A stretch of 64,000 nt of DNA from Alnus glutinosa (lineage: Eukaryota; Streptophyta; Magnoliopsida; Fagales; Betulaceae): assembly GCF_958979055.1 (NCBI RefSeq), contig NC_084894.1, positions 27,227,616-27,291,615 on the forward strand, written 5' to 3'. Below, piece by piece: positions 23,945 through 37,200 of the stretch. Under the pieces are notes generated by a model. The model worked only from the letters and a program-made list of their open reading frames with translations. It ran no database searches and had not been told where the DNA came from. Each line of letters begins with the position of its first letter. The first letter of the stretch is position 1. A program made the translations under genes and the position numbers.

Positions 23945-25073
23945 ATGAACTGGGTTCAGCGCAAGATCTATCTTTACAATGTCACTTTTGGGCTCTACAT
24001 GTTGGATTGGTGGGAGCGTTATCTTTTCAGTATCCTCTATTGCACCATTCTCTCCAAAGATCAGATCTGATCTGATTTATATATTTCTGTTCTGGTTTAC
24101 ATCCTATCGTGATGTTTGTGAAGCCAACTATAATCTAAGCAAATTAAATTTTGAGGCTTGATTTATAAAAGAGTTAACATGTACGGTTGGTTTTATCTGC
24201 CATCATTCCATCATTTTCAACCCTTTTTATGTGTTGGTATGATATTGCACTTGTGCATTCCTAAATTTTGCCAGATACTTTGGTGGTCGTGTTGATGTGG
24301 TTCGTTCTTTACAACGGATCTCGATATGTAACTGAGTTCTGCAAGAGGTAACAAATATATGAACCTTTATCTGTCATTCCTCTCTTGAATTGGTGACATA
24401 CAGAGCATTTTACTGTTTGATAAATTGTTCACTTTATACTTGGTGATTGTGGCTTGGGACTTCTCATACGGACTTTGTGAAACACTTTTGAACGAGCAGG
24501 GATACCTAATATTTTCCACCATTAGTTGGGGGTGTGAGGAAAGTACTTTGAGCTATACTTTCGGAGATATTGGAAAGAGACGGAATTTGGACTTAAAACC
24601 TCTACACGCATTCAGGGGCAGAACCATGTTGGACCTCTGCCCACCCCCGGCCCCCCACACGCACACACATCTAAAATTCTAGTTCCGCCCTTTCATGATG
24701 CATTCATTTTGCTCATGGAGATCTCATGATAGCTACTTTCGAATGGTTCACCATTTCAAAGTTTTTGGTCAAACGGATTCCTTTCTCTTTGCTGCTTGTT
24801 ATGGTACATGAGCATGTAATATATTTCCCAACCGTCGTTTTGTTACTTAATAGAAAGAGCTGCTTGAAATGATTCGTAGTGTTAATTCTAAACGATTTAT
24901 TTTTTGTCATTTAATTTAAAATCGCATTAATTTGTCTATAAAATTGCAATGCCGAATGCTCCCTAAATCTCTCCCTGCCTCTAAAAGTAGGCTAGTTTAC
25001 TTTCCTTTATAATCTATGTAAAAATAATTGCGTTTATTATTATTATTATATTTTGTTCAGGCATTTATGGTGA
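23945..25073 (+). CDS. ssSPT: serine palmitoyltransferase small subunit, copy B
   Basis: A second complete 56-aa small-subunit gene, with exons 23945-24029, 24275-24347 and 25061-25073, exactly 4952 bases downstream of copy A. The protein is identical to copy A and all splice sites are kept. The duplication began inside intron 1, so copy B has no leader exon, no minisatellite and no promoter of its own. Upstream is the acceptor TTTATAG, preceded by intron sequence, the GA microsatellite and then the snoRNA unit. It may be silent, driven by a new promoter, or spliced to the snoRNA host transcript. I cannot tell which. Confidence 0.85.
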
Positions 25074-28040
25074 GGATGAGAGCAAGAGTCAACTTAAAGG
25101 ATGGCAAGTTCAGATATGTTGCAGAAGATTTAATGCTGCTACGATATATCTCACTGTGATTGGAATGGAGTTGAGAGTATCTTAAGTTTTTACAGAACTA
25201 CTTTTGCATAGTCCTGCATGTATTATTATACTTCTTGTCATGAAGATTTTCAGACCATTTTCTTAGGCTTTCAGGTTCACCTATATTTTTCAGGTTTGAA
25301 AACGTTAAAAAATCCATGTTTTTAAAAACGCAAGCCAGACAACACATTTTGAAACTATTAAATCAAACCGATACTTTAAAGAGAAATGTTAGAAACGATA
25401 TTTTTATTCTTGCTGAGTGACTGTTTTAATCCACTCTTGGATCAGTCATTGTTACCAAAAAAAAAAAAGTATCTAAGGGTTGTTTGGGACCGCTATGTAT
25501 TGTGTGATAAGTGTAGGATGAAAATGTAGTTTCTTGCATAACTCTTTTATAAAACCCAACTAGTGTTGCATAATGATTTTAAATTGTATGTTAAATGTTA
25601 GAAACTACTTGTATCCTATCACTATCTCACTATAAGAAGATTCTCTCAGTTTTAAATGAAATTGATAGTATTTATTTTATGGTCATGATTTATAGTTTAT
25701 GCATCTAATAGTTTATATGAAGTTAATATTGACACGTTTTTTAAATAATGTGGAATCATATATATCATTAGATGCATCAAATTTAAATCATAATCATGAT
25801 TGATGTGTAGGATTTTATTATGATTGATGTGTAGGATTTTATTGCACGGTGGAAATACTAGAATCTTTTGATTAGGCTCAGAAATGCAAAAAATTTGCAC
25901 TCTTAAGCACGGATTCCAGGCTTTCCCTTCTAAAGGTGACTGGTTGTGTTTTGGCCTTTTGGGTTCTCTTGGAGGATGTCATTAAGCATTAATCCTTGCT
26001 ATTCTTTGCTTGTGATTGGCTGTATGCCTTGTTTTAGTGAAACTGTCAACATCGTTTGAGTTTTTAGGGCTTGTTCAGCCCCTGCCTTTTTATTGCTTTT
26101 TTAAAAATGTTTTATTTTTCCGGCTAATTTATTCTTATTCATTCAACAAAAAGGACTTTTAGAAGAACAAAATTTCACAGCCTGTAACTATTACCATAAT
26201 GCCCACTGGAAACGATTCTGAAAATATTTTTTGGTTTTAAAAAATAAATTATGCTTTCTCAAAATTATTAACATATAATTCAAAATATAAAACACTTTTC
26301 AAATATGAACCTCATAAAAGAGCACATAAAATAATTTTCAAAGCAATTTTTTTTTTAAAAAAAAATCTTTTGAAAACAATTATCAAACATTTTTTTTTTT
26401 TCAGAATTTAGACAGACAAACAATGATGTTTCGCTTAATACATCCATTGGAGCTAAATTTATAATTTAGAGCTATTGCAACTCCTTCTTTCTTTTTTTTT
26501 GAAGCTTTTGAACAGAGATTAAAGTAGGAAGGGTTTTTTTTATTAGCGTTAAAGAGAGAGAAATAAATAAAATAAAAGATAAAGGATATACCGAAATTAT
26601 TCATATATGAAGGATTATAGTAGCATTTTCTTTAAACTGAATGATGAGGAGCCGGATGTAGGATAATTTAAAATTTTTGAAGGACCAGAGGTAGACGATC
26701 TTACGACTTACATCATGGAAAGTGTACATATAAATTTTTTTTTTTTTTTAAATGAAGTTAATTTTTATTGTTGGCATTAAAAAAAATAAAAATAAATAAA
26801 TAAATCGAAGGCAGAAGCTTAAACTTGAGGATGTTATTGTAATTTCGATTGGACCAAATTAGGTTAAACTTGAGGGTGTTATTGTAAAAACGTAATATCG
26901 TATGAATAAAAAGACCAAAACATCCCTAAAAAAAACTCAACTCTTTACAAACTTAGAGGGTAAAACAGTAGTTTCAATGTAAAAGACAAAAATCCGATTT
27001 CATTCCCATCATCTTTCAATTAATTTTGTTTTTTTTTTTAAAAAAAAAAAAAAAAAAATCCGATTTAAAACTTTGGGTTGAAAATAATCCTTGAAACATC
27101 CCAAATATACGTAAAATCGTATAAGCATTTCTCAATGAAATTAATCGGAGCAGCAGCAGTTTTAAGAATTTTGTAAATTAGGGTTAAAGTTTTTTAAAAT
27201 CTTGATTATTTAATTAAGAACTGTTAAGATCTTAAAAAGTGGAATAAGAACGTGGTAAATAAGATAATAGTTCTATTATGTAATTAGTGATGAAAATTAT
27301 GCAGAAGTGCAAATGAAAATGTCTTAATGACCTTATTCAACAATGGCAAACAAATCTTCAGAGTTGCAAATGAAAATTTTGCTACCAAGACCTAGCAACT
27401 TGAAGTTGGACTAACTAAATTTGAAGTTTCTTGACTTCAAAAAATAAAAAAAATAAAAAAAATTAGACAAATAGAGCTGTTTGAATTTGTAATTTCAAAA
27501 ATTCAATTTAAAAATTGGAATTTGAAAATATGCTATTTATAAAAACAAAATTAAGCATTTGGTAATATCATTATTTTGCCTTTAAAATTATTTTAGCTTT
27601 AAAAAATTAATATCATGCCTTTTTTTTATTAAAAAAAAAAAAAAGAAGGGCATCCCTTGCCTATATATTTTTAGAATTTGATTTAAAAAGCGCAAACAAA
27701 ATTACCCTATTACGGTTACTCTGGACTTTCATTGCGTCAGAGTTCAAACAGGCCTGCTTAACAAAGCCTTCGGCGAAGGGTTTAATCTGGATTGGGCCGT
27801 ACGGCCCACACTTCATTTGTTTAAAAACCCTCTCGTTTCCCAAAATGAATAGTAAAAACAATCTTGTGAACATTATGACGTCACATAGGCTTAATTAGCT
27901 TAAACCATATTTAAATTATTATCGATCATTGTCAATAAATAAATAATTATAAAAGGAAACAAAAATGTGCTTGCAAGCTACATGACATATTCTAAGATTC
28001 TAAATTTTTATGAAAATAGCGCGTTAGGTTAAGGGACGCA

Positions 28041-29600
28041 ATTTTATGCTTTCAAGCTTATATCTTTAAAGTGTCTATTTGGTTTAAATAGCATGCGGTT
28101 TGAAAATATAACAATTTTAAAAATTAGTTTAAAAAACCATGATTTTTAAAAGTACAATTAATTGTTTGTTAAAATTGTTGTTTGGTCCGTAAAGTTGTGT
28201 ATTTTTAAAAATGTACCATATTATCCGCTACATTGAAACATTGATTTTTTCATGTTTTCAAACGAGACATATTTTTTATAATTTTGTTTAAAAATATGCA
28301 TATGACTTGCGAGAATTGAGGAGCTAACACACCTCTATCCACCAAAATTTTATGCTTTCAAGCTTGTCTCTTTAAAGTATTTGTTTGGTTTAGCAGTTTT
28401 ATAACGTAAAAGCTAGGTGTGGGCATCGGTTCGGTAAACGATTAATTCAGCCAATTAATCGACTTTTGTCGGAATGCAGTCTGTGACTTTATTTCGGTTA
28501 AGCGATTAATAAGCAATCAGTTAAATCGGTAAAGCGGTTAATAGACGGTTGATTAAGTCGATAAAGCGATTAATAGGTAGTCGGTTAAGTCGATTAAATC
28601 GGTTAACATGGGTAATGAAACGACGTTGTTTTGATTTTTTTTAAGGAAAAAATAATAATAATAAAAAATCAAATGTTTCGTTCTTACTAAAATAACGTCG
28701 TTTCGTTTTATATCGGTTCGGTTAATCAGTCAAAATAAAAGACGGCTCGGTTCGGTTTGGTTACCACTTAAAAGGGGGTTCTGTTCGATTCGGTTGCCGA
28801 GCCGGCTTTTAGAACAAAATTTTATACTGACTGCTAAACCGAAATTAGTTGGTAGACGGTCGATGACAGTTCGGTTCGTTAAGCGGTTGGTAGGCAGTAG
28901 GCGAATAATTTGTCCACTCTTAGTAAAAGCATTAATAAAAATACGATTTTTAAAAGTTCAGTCAATTGTTTTATTTTGTAAAAAATCGTTGTTCGGACTT
29001 TAAGTTTGAGCGTTTTTAAAAACGTACAACGTTGCCCGCTGTACTAAAACAAAGATTTTTCATGTTTTCAAACGACACTTTTTTGTAATTTTGTTTAAAA
29101 ACACGCATTTGACTTGCGAGAATTTCAAAGCTAAATGTACACACCTCTACCTGAAATTTTATGCTGAAACTTATCTCTTTAAAATGTCTGTTTGGTTTAA
29201 CAATTTTGAAACGTGAAAACAATTAATAAAAAAACACGATTTTTAAAAGCTCAGCTAATTGTTTGTTAAAATCATTGTCCGGTCTTTCAAATTGTGCGTT
29301 TTTAAAGACGTACAATGTTGACCGTTGCACCGAAACATAGATTTTTCATGCTTTCAAACTAGACATTTTTTGAAATTTTGTTTAAAAAACTCGCATTTGA
29401 CCTATGATAATTGCGGTGCTAAATGGTGTGCCTTTGCCCAAAATTTTATGCTTTCAAGCTTATCTCTTTAAAATTGCACGTTTTTAAAAACGTACCATAT
29501 TGTTTTAACGTAGACTTTTTCTTTTTCACATATATTTTATTTTATTTAAAAACACACATTTCAGCATTTGACACGCGGAAATTATGCAGCTAAATGCACT
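28041..29600. repeat. degenerate tandem array, ~300-bp units
   Basis: The marker ATTTTATGCT followed by ATCTCTTTAAA recurs at 28041, 28347, 29156 and 29443. Once the MITE in unit 2 is removed, spacing is about 306, 292 and 287 bases. Each unit contains TGTTTAAAAACACGCATTTGAC-like sequence, and a diverged piece also lies near 35530-35620. Origin unknown, AT-rich, non-coding. Confidence 0.7.
28414..28922. mobile_element. hAT-type MITE with perfect 8-bp target duplication
   Basis: A 509-bp element flanked by GTAAAAGC at 28406-28413 and 28923-28930. Ends are TAGGTGTGGGCA and the reverse complement of TGTCCACTCTTA (9 of 12 matching). The interior is full of CGGTTCGGTTAA-like repeats in both orientations and has no transposase frame. 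Eight-base duplications and TA(G/A)NG ends are typical of hAT elements. Confidence 0.8.
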
Positions 29601-31916
29601 GAAAATGTGTGTCCAACTAAAGGACACAAGCCCTACCGTGAAGGCATAGAAGACCTGGTCCAACGCATATGCTCTCTTGCACGATGATTCATTCTTTATT
29701 CTTATCCTTAAAAACAAACAAACAAACAAAACTTTTGTCGGCTGAGTTGGTCTGGACTCGTTCTTTTAAGTTTTATTAACGCATGGACTTTGATCGAGTA
29801 GTAGTGTATGGCCGAAGCCGGTTAAGGTGTTATCCAATTACAACGTGCTAAAAGGGAAGAAAAGACAAGACCTACCTCCTCAAGTCTTAAAAACTTGACC
29901 AATTAACATAAGACTTCGTTTTTTTTTTTTCTTTTTTATTATTATTATTATTATTATTATTTGGATAGTTAGTAATTCGAATAGTAAATATGAAAATTTT
30001 TATGAAGTTTATCTGTTTTAGCAGGTGAGCGGTCTAAGATCTGTTTGGACATATAAGACTGGTAGATGCCTTCACATTTATTATCTAAATTATTAGCAAT
30101 TTGAACAATAACAAAAATATTGAAAAATGAAAATCTAGTTTAGTCCAAATAATTGTGGCCCTAATTAAATTCAGAAAAATCCAAATAAGTTTTTGAAATT
30201 CGTAAGCATGCACAAAACTCAAATTATATCTCTGTTTACCAAGTCCAAATAATAAATATTATTTAAAATATATAATTAATTAAAGAATATATAATTTTAT
30301 TTTAGCTACTTACTTTATCAAAGCACTTTATTTATTCAAATTCACTATTATATTTAAAATATTAATCTTTTGGCTATTTTAACTAATCCAATGCTATGTT
30401 AATTAGTAACGATTTTTAAAAATACTTAAAAAAAAAAAATCAAAACCAATTATTTTAAATATTAACAAACAATTTAATACACAAATTTTTTTTTTGAAAT
30501 TACTCATTCAATGCAAGGCACAAAATATCTTTTAAAGGTTGACTAAAAAGACACTTTTCGAACAACCAAAATAAAATAATAAATAAACCCATGCACGATC
30601 GTCGAAAGAAACAAACAAAAATACAAAATTAAATTCAGGAAAGGGACAGACGCGTGGCAGAGACACGTGGTCCAGTGTTATAGGGTGACGTTAACGTATG
30701 GGCGGCACAACGGTCACCAAATGGGAACGTGTCTTGGGGCAACGGTAACTTCGGAGAGCCTGCGTTGTGAGTGCATTAATAGAGATTAGAGAGAGAGAGA
30801 GGGCCCACGTGGCAGCTTGCTAGCAACAACTTCGCAACGAAGATAGGGGGGACTACTGACTACTGAGGAGTCAAAACACTCTTCACACACCGTATTTAAC
30901 GTGTTTGACCCAAATCGAACCCCCTTAATTTTGGTTTTTTCTTTGACAACAGTTGTCACCTCTTCACAATTGCCTCCCCTGAAATCCCCATTCTGCCCTT
31001 GCATAACAATATCACTTTTTTTGTCGACATAAAATAAAAAAAAGTATTAAATATAAAATTAAGATAAAGAATTTCTTTTAGACAAGTCTATTTTGAGATC
31101 TATAATTTTTTACACAACCCAATGAACCCGACATCAAGTTAGCATATTACAGTTGATGGATCGAACACGCTTAATTAAATATATCGTTTTATATTCATGT
31201 TTCGACATAACACGATCGAACCCAACACGTGAAATTTAGGGTTTGTAATTTTTTATATAACTCGCGAACTCAACACAAAATTGTTAAGTTTGCTAAAGTT
31301 GAAGAGTCTGATCCATTTAATCAAATAAATTGCGTTAATATTGACTTAATATAATTTTATACTCATGCATCGACATGAAAATACAAATTGCCACATTTAG
31401 TCTATTAAATAGACATTTATATACATTTTGAAAATGATAATCATATATTATGTTAATTTTATTAAAAATGGATGTGATAATTAAATACTCTAAATATACA
31501 TGTCAGTTTAATATAATGTGTTAAAAGAATTACCCACAAGAAATGGAGAGGAGAAATACGTAGATATAGATTTGGATTTCTAGTAATTTTTTTGTCCGAA
31601 TTATTAGAGAAAAATCAAATCTCGAATTGTCGCACATCTATTCGGATTTACAAATTTTCTAAAAACCTTCTCATATTTACAGCTTTAATTACTAGTAACC
31701 CAACAACAAATTACTGAGAAAAAACAGTCATGAAAAAGAAATTGTAGAAGCACATGGTTTGTTTTAGTAAAGCAAACCAAAGAAGGCCAGACCTAGTCGC
31801 ATTGGGAAAAAAATATAAAGAAAAACCACTTAACAAAACCAGCGAATCCAGCGATGGAGGGCAGATATGACTTTCTGCATATTCTAGAACGAGTGCCCCC
31901 TAAAAAAAAAACACCT

Positions 31917-32020
31917 AGTCAAAAGACGTTAAAAATAAACCCTAAAAGGTGCGCTCTACAAACACGGAAGAACACGACCCCACTCTTGACTTTCTTCCAA
32001 AACCCTCCCCCTCCTTTAAA
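31917..32020 (+). promoter_or_regulatory. likely core promoter of the PP2C gene with W-boxes
   Basis: AGTCAAAA (31917-31924, TTTTGACT on the other strand) and TTGACT (31986-31991) are W-box cores for WRKY factors. TTTAAAT near 32016 could act as a weak TATA, with a start near 32045 and a leader of about 140 nt. AP2C1-type genes respond to wounding, which would fit, but this is inference. Confidence 0.35.
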
Positions 32021-32187
32021 TCCCCGACGAAACAAAAAATTCTGAAAGGATAGAAAACAGAATCAGAGAAAATATTTTGGAAGGAAGAAAACTGAAGAAT
32101 CATATTAGAAAACAGAAACCCAAGTCGTGCAACGTTGTTGTGAAAGCGTGTTGGTTTTGGTTTTAGAGAAAAGGAAGGATAGGAAGG

Positions 32188-32772
32188 ATGTCTTGCTCGG
32201 TTGCGGTTTCGAGCTCTCCAGTCTTCTCGCCCTCGTCGACGCTGTTCTACAACAAGGCCTCGATGATCTCACCCTCGCACGAAGCGCTAACGCTAACGCT
32301 AACCCACCTAAAGCCTCCACACTCGTCGTCTTCTTCTTCTTCGGCTGCTCTGTCTTCTCCTAAGTCGCCGTCCTCGCCTTTTAGGATTCGGCTTGCGAAG
32401 CCGCCAAGTGGGTTGTCTTCTCCTTCGATTTCGGCTTCTGGGTCGTCGACGACGTCGCCGAGTACGGTTCTGAAGAGGAAGAGGCCGGCAAGGCTTGCTA
32501 TTCCGGTGGCAACTAGTTTTGTGGCTCCGGGGACGCCGTCAGTGGCGGCGAGGGAGGTTGTGGAGGAAGAGGGAGATGGGTATTCTGTGTACTGCAAGAG
32601 AGGGAGGAGAGAGGCTATGGAGGACCGTTACTCTGCTGTCCTTAACGTTCAGGGAGATTCCAAACAGGTAATTTTTTCAAAGTTACTTTTTTTTATTATT
32701 TATTTTTCTCTGCAATTTAAGATTTGCCTGTGAGATTAATTATTTGTGGTGGCTAAGTTCTTCTGAAGCGGA

Positions 32773-32807
<35 letters not shown>

Positions 32808-34231
32808 CTTTACTGGATTTTTTTACGTTTTGATAATATCTAATAGATTTGCATAGTGAAATTAATTGATTAGTTTTGGTGCAAGTTGTCCCAGTAGCTA
32901 AATTTATGGTGAATTTAGAAGCCATTTAGGGAGTTCGCTTGTGAAATTGAAATTAATTGGTTTTGATGATCGGATTTTCATAAGGATGTTGAAAATATGG
33001 AGAAAAAACAAAATGAATGAATAAATAAAATCCCTTTTGGAGCATGTTCATGTATGAAATTTACTGTGGTTATGTCCTCCTAGAAGTGGGGGTATAATAA
33101 TAAATTCTGATAATCAGGAAGAGGATAACTTACTGCTACGAATTCCAATAATAAGGAGTAAGATCTTCAAATTTTAATATTTAGGAACTATTTTCAGTTG
33201 AACAAAGCTTATGATAAGGAAAAAACATGAAAAAACCTCTGCCTTCACACATAGTTGTAGAGTTATTGTAATGGGATTTAAATCTAATATGTTGTTGCTT
33301 CATCTTTGCAGTCTTTATTTGGTGTATTTGATGGGCATGGAGGTGCAAAAGCTGCTGAGTTTGCGGCAGAAAACTTGGATAAGAACATAATAGACGAAGT
33401 GATGAGCAGGGGTGATGAGAAAATTGAGGAGGCCGTCAAGCAAGGTTACTTGAATACAGACTCCGATTTTTTGAAAGAAGATGTATGCAGTGGCTCTTGC
33501 TGTGTGACAGCGCTGATCAGGAAAGGGAACCTTGTTGTATCTAATGCTGGTGACTGTCGTGCTGTTATGAGCAGAGGTGGTGTTGCTGAGAGCCTGACCT
33601 CTGATCATCGACCTTCAAGGAAAGATGAAAAGGACAGAATTGAGGCCACGGTAAGTGTTTGTGAATCAAATTTTCAGTGCTTTCAATCTTGTGTTAATTG
33701 CATGTATCACTTTTAATTGCCTTCAGTCTGAATAACGGATTGTTTTGAATTTCATTTTGCAGGGTGGCTATGTTGATTTTTGCCATGGTGCTTGGAGAAT
33801 TCAGGGATCTCTGGCTGTGTCTAGAGGGATTGGTGATCAGCACCTTAAACAATGGGTCATAGCAGAGCCGGATACAAAAGTCCTTAGAATCAAACCAGAA
33901 TATGAGTTCTTAATCTTAGCATCGGATGGTTTATGGGATAAGGTACTGTTTCTTCTGCTTTCCCTTTTCCTTTTCCATTCCCTTTTCTTTTCTTCCTTTA
34001 TTGCTTGAATCCTTTGAAAAATGTAAGTACCAAATTATTGATCAGATTCTTTCTTTTCTTGGTTTGCAGGTTAGTGATCAGGAAGCAGTAGATCTTGCTC
34101 GTCCTTGGTGCCTGGGCATTGATAAACCAGAACCATTGACTGCCTGTAAAAATCTTGCAGACCTTTCGGTTTCGCGAGGCTCTTGTGACGATATAAGCGT
34201 GATGCTAATCCAACTGCAGCGCTACATTTGA
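32188..34231 (+). CDS. AP2C: protein phosphatase 2C, AP2C (MAPK phosphatase) type
   Basis: A 386-aa Mg/Mn-dependent Ser/Thr phosphatase that dephosphorylates and turns off MAP kinases. Exons are 32188-32667, 33312-33650, 33763-33942 and 34070-34231, all phase 0 with GT-AG introns. The N-terminal ~90 residues are Ser/Pro-rich. KRKRPARLAI (96-105) fits the kinase-interaction motif that marks clade B AP2C enzymes. Catalytic motifs follow: MEDRYS (144-149), FDGHGG (166-171), SDGLWD (327-332) and SCDDISV (371-377), with the metal-binding aspartates present. Closest to Arabidopsis AP2C1/AP2C2 (PP2C25 group) as I recall. Complete, no defect seen. Confidence 0.93.
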
Positions 34232-37200
34232 TTTTCCTGTTACCTGCAGAGTAGGAAATCAAACTGACATATTGGTTGAGGAAATTTTCATTCTTTGTAC
34301 GTCCAGTTCATAAGTGGTTTTGATCACAAATTTGATGGAGATATAGTGGTGGTGGTGGAAGGTGATTTTTTATTATTTAGAGTAGCCTGATTATTTGTTG
34401 TAGATATTTGACATAATTCTGGAGATTTTACAATCATAGCTAAAGAAAGGAGATTCAAAATAGTCAGATACTTGTAATATTCTTTATTTATTATACACAT
34501 CTTCAAATAACCTTCATATATTTCAGTTTATTCTTTATTTGTACCTTTCTTCTTCCTTCTATTCTGCCTTACATCTGCACTAACTATCTACTGGTGCTGA
34601 GAATAGCCATGAGTCATTTTGTTGTTGACTACCAAGAATTTAACAAAGGGCCTGCTAATTGGTCCTCTCAAGAGGTAGTTCAGGCTTGAATCCTGCTAAT
34701 TGAAAATTTTGGGCCCAATTTGGTCCAACTTCTGGAAAGTAATGCTCGCCTTAATAACAAGTTTTTTCGCCAGACGATCTCCAGCATCTTTTTTTACCCA
34801 AATTACTAACAATTTGCCCAACATATGTGTTTCAGTTAAAAGTGGTTGTTCTATCAATCCATTAAGATATATCACATCTTTTTCTGCAAATTTACCCACT
34901 TTTTTTTTTTCTAAGCAATTGAGATTGCACTAATAACAAACATTAAAGATAATAAAATAAGGAAGGGTGCGGCATTCCAATATAGACTCCATTACGAACA
35001 TCACAGTGCAAGATAAAATCCAACAACATTTGAGAATTAGTCAAATAAATGGCTTGGTTGAATAGTTTCTTGGCTTATAATCCAAAAAAGAGGCTGATGA
35101 TGAGGACAATTTTTGAGACGGTTTAATGAATGGGGTTGCTTGGAGAAACGATTACTACTATTACAAGATAACTTCTTACAGCTAGAGCAAGGAGGATAAC
35201 CCTAATAATTGCTTCTAATTTACCTCATTTATAATCATTATTATAGAAGTGCCCAACTCATGCTTAGTTCTCTTTAAAAGGTTTTCTTCAATTCAGGACT
35301 TAACAAGAATTTTGGTCTAGAGTTGTTGAAGTATTCCTTAACTGGGTGTTGGTTCCATTAGACCAAGGATTAGAGCCTAGGACCAGTTCTATTGAATTAC
35401 CCCTTCTCCTAATTTATTTTATCTTGATATTCATTCTACTTATTTATCGGAAATTTGTTTGGAGTACTACGACTTCTACAATAATCTATTTACAAACTTA
35501 CATGGCAGTCCATATGAGTGTTGTTTGAAAATATATATTTTTTACGTTTTTAAATTACTGTTCTTTTTCAAAACGGACAATTTTCACAATTTTGTTTAAA
35601 AACACGTATTTGACCAGTTAAATCGCCTGGCGAAAAGAAATACAACTATTTGGAGACAACGAACATGTCTTTTATCAATCGAAAGAAACAAAAACAACTA
35701 ACCATTGAAGACCAATTCTTTATCATGAAGAAGAATAACTTAATTACAAGAATACCTAGCTACCACATACCTGCCGACCACCGCCTGCACTTTATATTCA
35801 TATACTTGGTACCAAGTGTAGGGTCGTATCTTCGACTCAATCATCTTCATGTCACAAAAATCAAAACCTTAAATTAAATAAAATAAAAATGACAGATAAT
35901 ATTCTGGAACAATTCAATCACATATTAAGAAGATGAGTGGTTCACAATTCACCTAAAGTAGAGTAGATATATATTATAAAAACATTCACGAGTATTAAGT
36001 TTCATATTAGTTCTTTATTAGATGAAATTGAACTTTATAAGTAATTATAGTGAAGTTTCAAATTGACTAAAGGTTCGTTTGGGTTTGCAAACGGAATTTT
36101 TAAAATCACAGTTAAATATTTGGTAAATCGCAGTTTAACATTTAAAATCTCATTTTTGCCTTTAAAAGTATGCTTATTCAAAAATGCCGATTTTTATATT
36201 TTTTTGTATTTTTTTCATATCACAATTTTTTATTTTAAAAAAAAAAAACGCAATCTTAAATAATTCATTTTCTGTACTTTTTTTTATCTACGAAATTGCT
36301 ATGCCAAACGCTAGGGACGGAACTAGAAGCTTTTATAGGTAGGGCCCAAGGGTCAAAAAAATTTGTTGGTAGGAACTAGTAGGCTAATTCTTTTTTACCT
36401 AATTTTTTTTTTTCTTTTTTGGAATTGAAGAAGGACCATGGCTCCTACCATGGCTCTTTTTTTTCTTAGTTCCGTTCATGCCAAACGCACCCTAATTCTA
36501 TTAGAGTGATAGCTCAATAATAACAAAAATATAACTAGGATTTTTTCTAAATGGTTACATAGTCACACAAGACAGACCAACATGGTAACATGTCATTGAA
36601 ATTGACCCACAAGCAGCACATGAATAAACACCAAAGCATTCATGTCTGCCCACACCGCACGTTAGCAATTTGCAGCCTTTTTAACTCATCCTTGTCTCAT
36701 TAATGTTCTACGCCATGTTATGTGTTTGGCTGACCAATTTTTCATTCAAATCTCATTTGATGAAATGATTTTTTGTTCGCAATGAGTGGAAGGGGACCAT
36801 GCATTCCCACACGTACAAAAGTGTAAACAAAAAACCCTTTTATTCATATTTGAGTGGTCCTCACAAAAAGCGTAATGGAAAAACCATTTCATTTCGATGA
36901 AATTTGGATCAAAAAATTGTCCCTAACATTACTCATGATTGTCCCTAACATTACTCATGTTTGGCTATTACACGCTTTCTTGTTTATGTACCAAACGCGT
37001 TCAAACCTTCCTTAGAAAAGAAAAATGTCCAAACCTTAAATGTAAATGCAATTTATATGCATCAAGATCATCTCCAATTGAAAGTCAATTCTTGTGTATA
37101 AAAGACAGAATTATAATTTCACACCAGCTTCTCTCCATTTGAAAGCAACTGAAGAGGATCCTGGTCCAATTTGTATGGTCCAAGTGTATTTTGGCTTCTT

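Larger units (their letters stand above)
18559..27217. repeat. large tandem segmental duplication (copy A 18559-23497, copy B 23498-27217)
   Basis: Both copies begin GGATCAAATTATTCAATTAAG followed by a GA microsatellite (longer in B). Both end in the same block (ATCCGATTTAAAACTTTGG ... TTTAATTA). Copy A is about 4.94 kb and copy B about 3.72 kb, because B lacks the parts matching about 21915-22186 and 22299-23287 of A. Exons are identical and introns differ at scattered positions, pointing to a recent event. B also has ~36 bases near 25455 that A lacks. Confidence 0.95.
27218..32040. other. AT-rich intergenic region before the PP2C gene
   Basis: No coding gene seen. It contains the tandem array and MITE at 28041-29600, poly(TTA) near 29937-29960, and a G-box-rich stretch at about 30650-30815 with ACACGTGG (near 30664) and CCCACGTGGC (near 30805). 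That stretch is 1.4 kb from the PP2C start and may be a distal element or the remains of another promoter. Confidence 0.5.

Noticed and set aside
23945-25073. ssSPT copy B as a pseudogene
   Set aside because: Frame and all splice sites are intact and identical to copy A; only the promoter and leader are missing, so it is kept as a possible gene.
32247-32597. Minus-strand 116-aa frame over PP2C exon 1
   Set aside because: Antisense of the Ser-rich coding region with no independent support.
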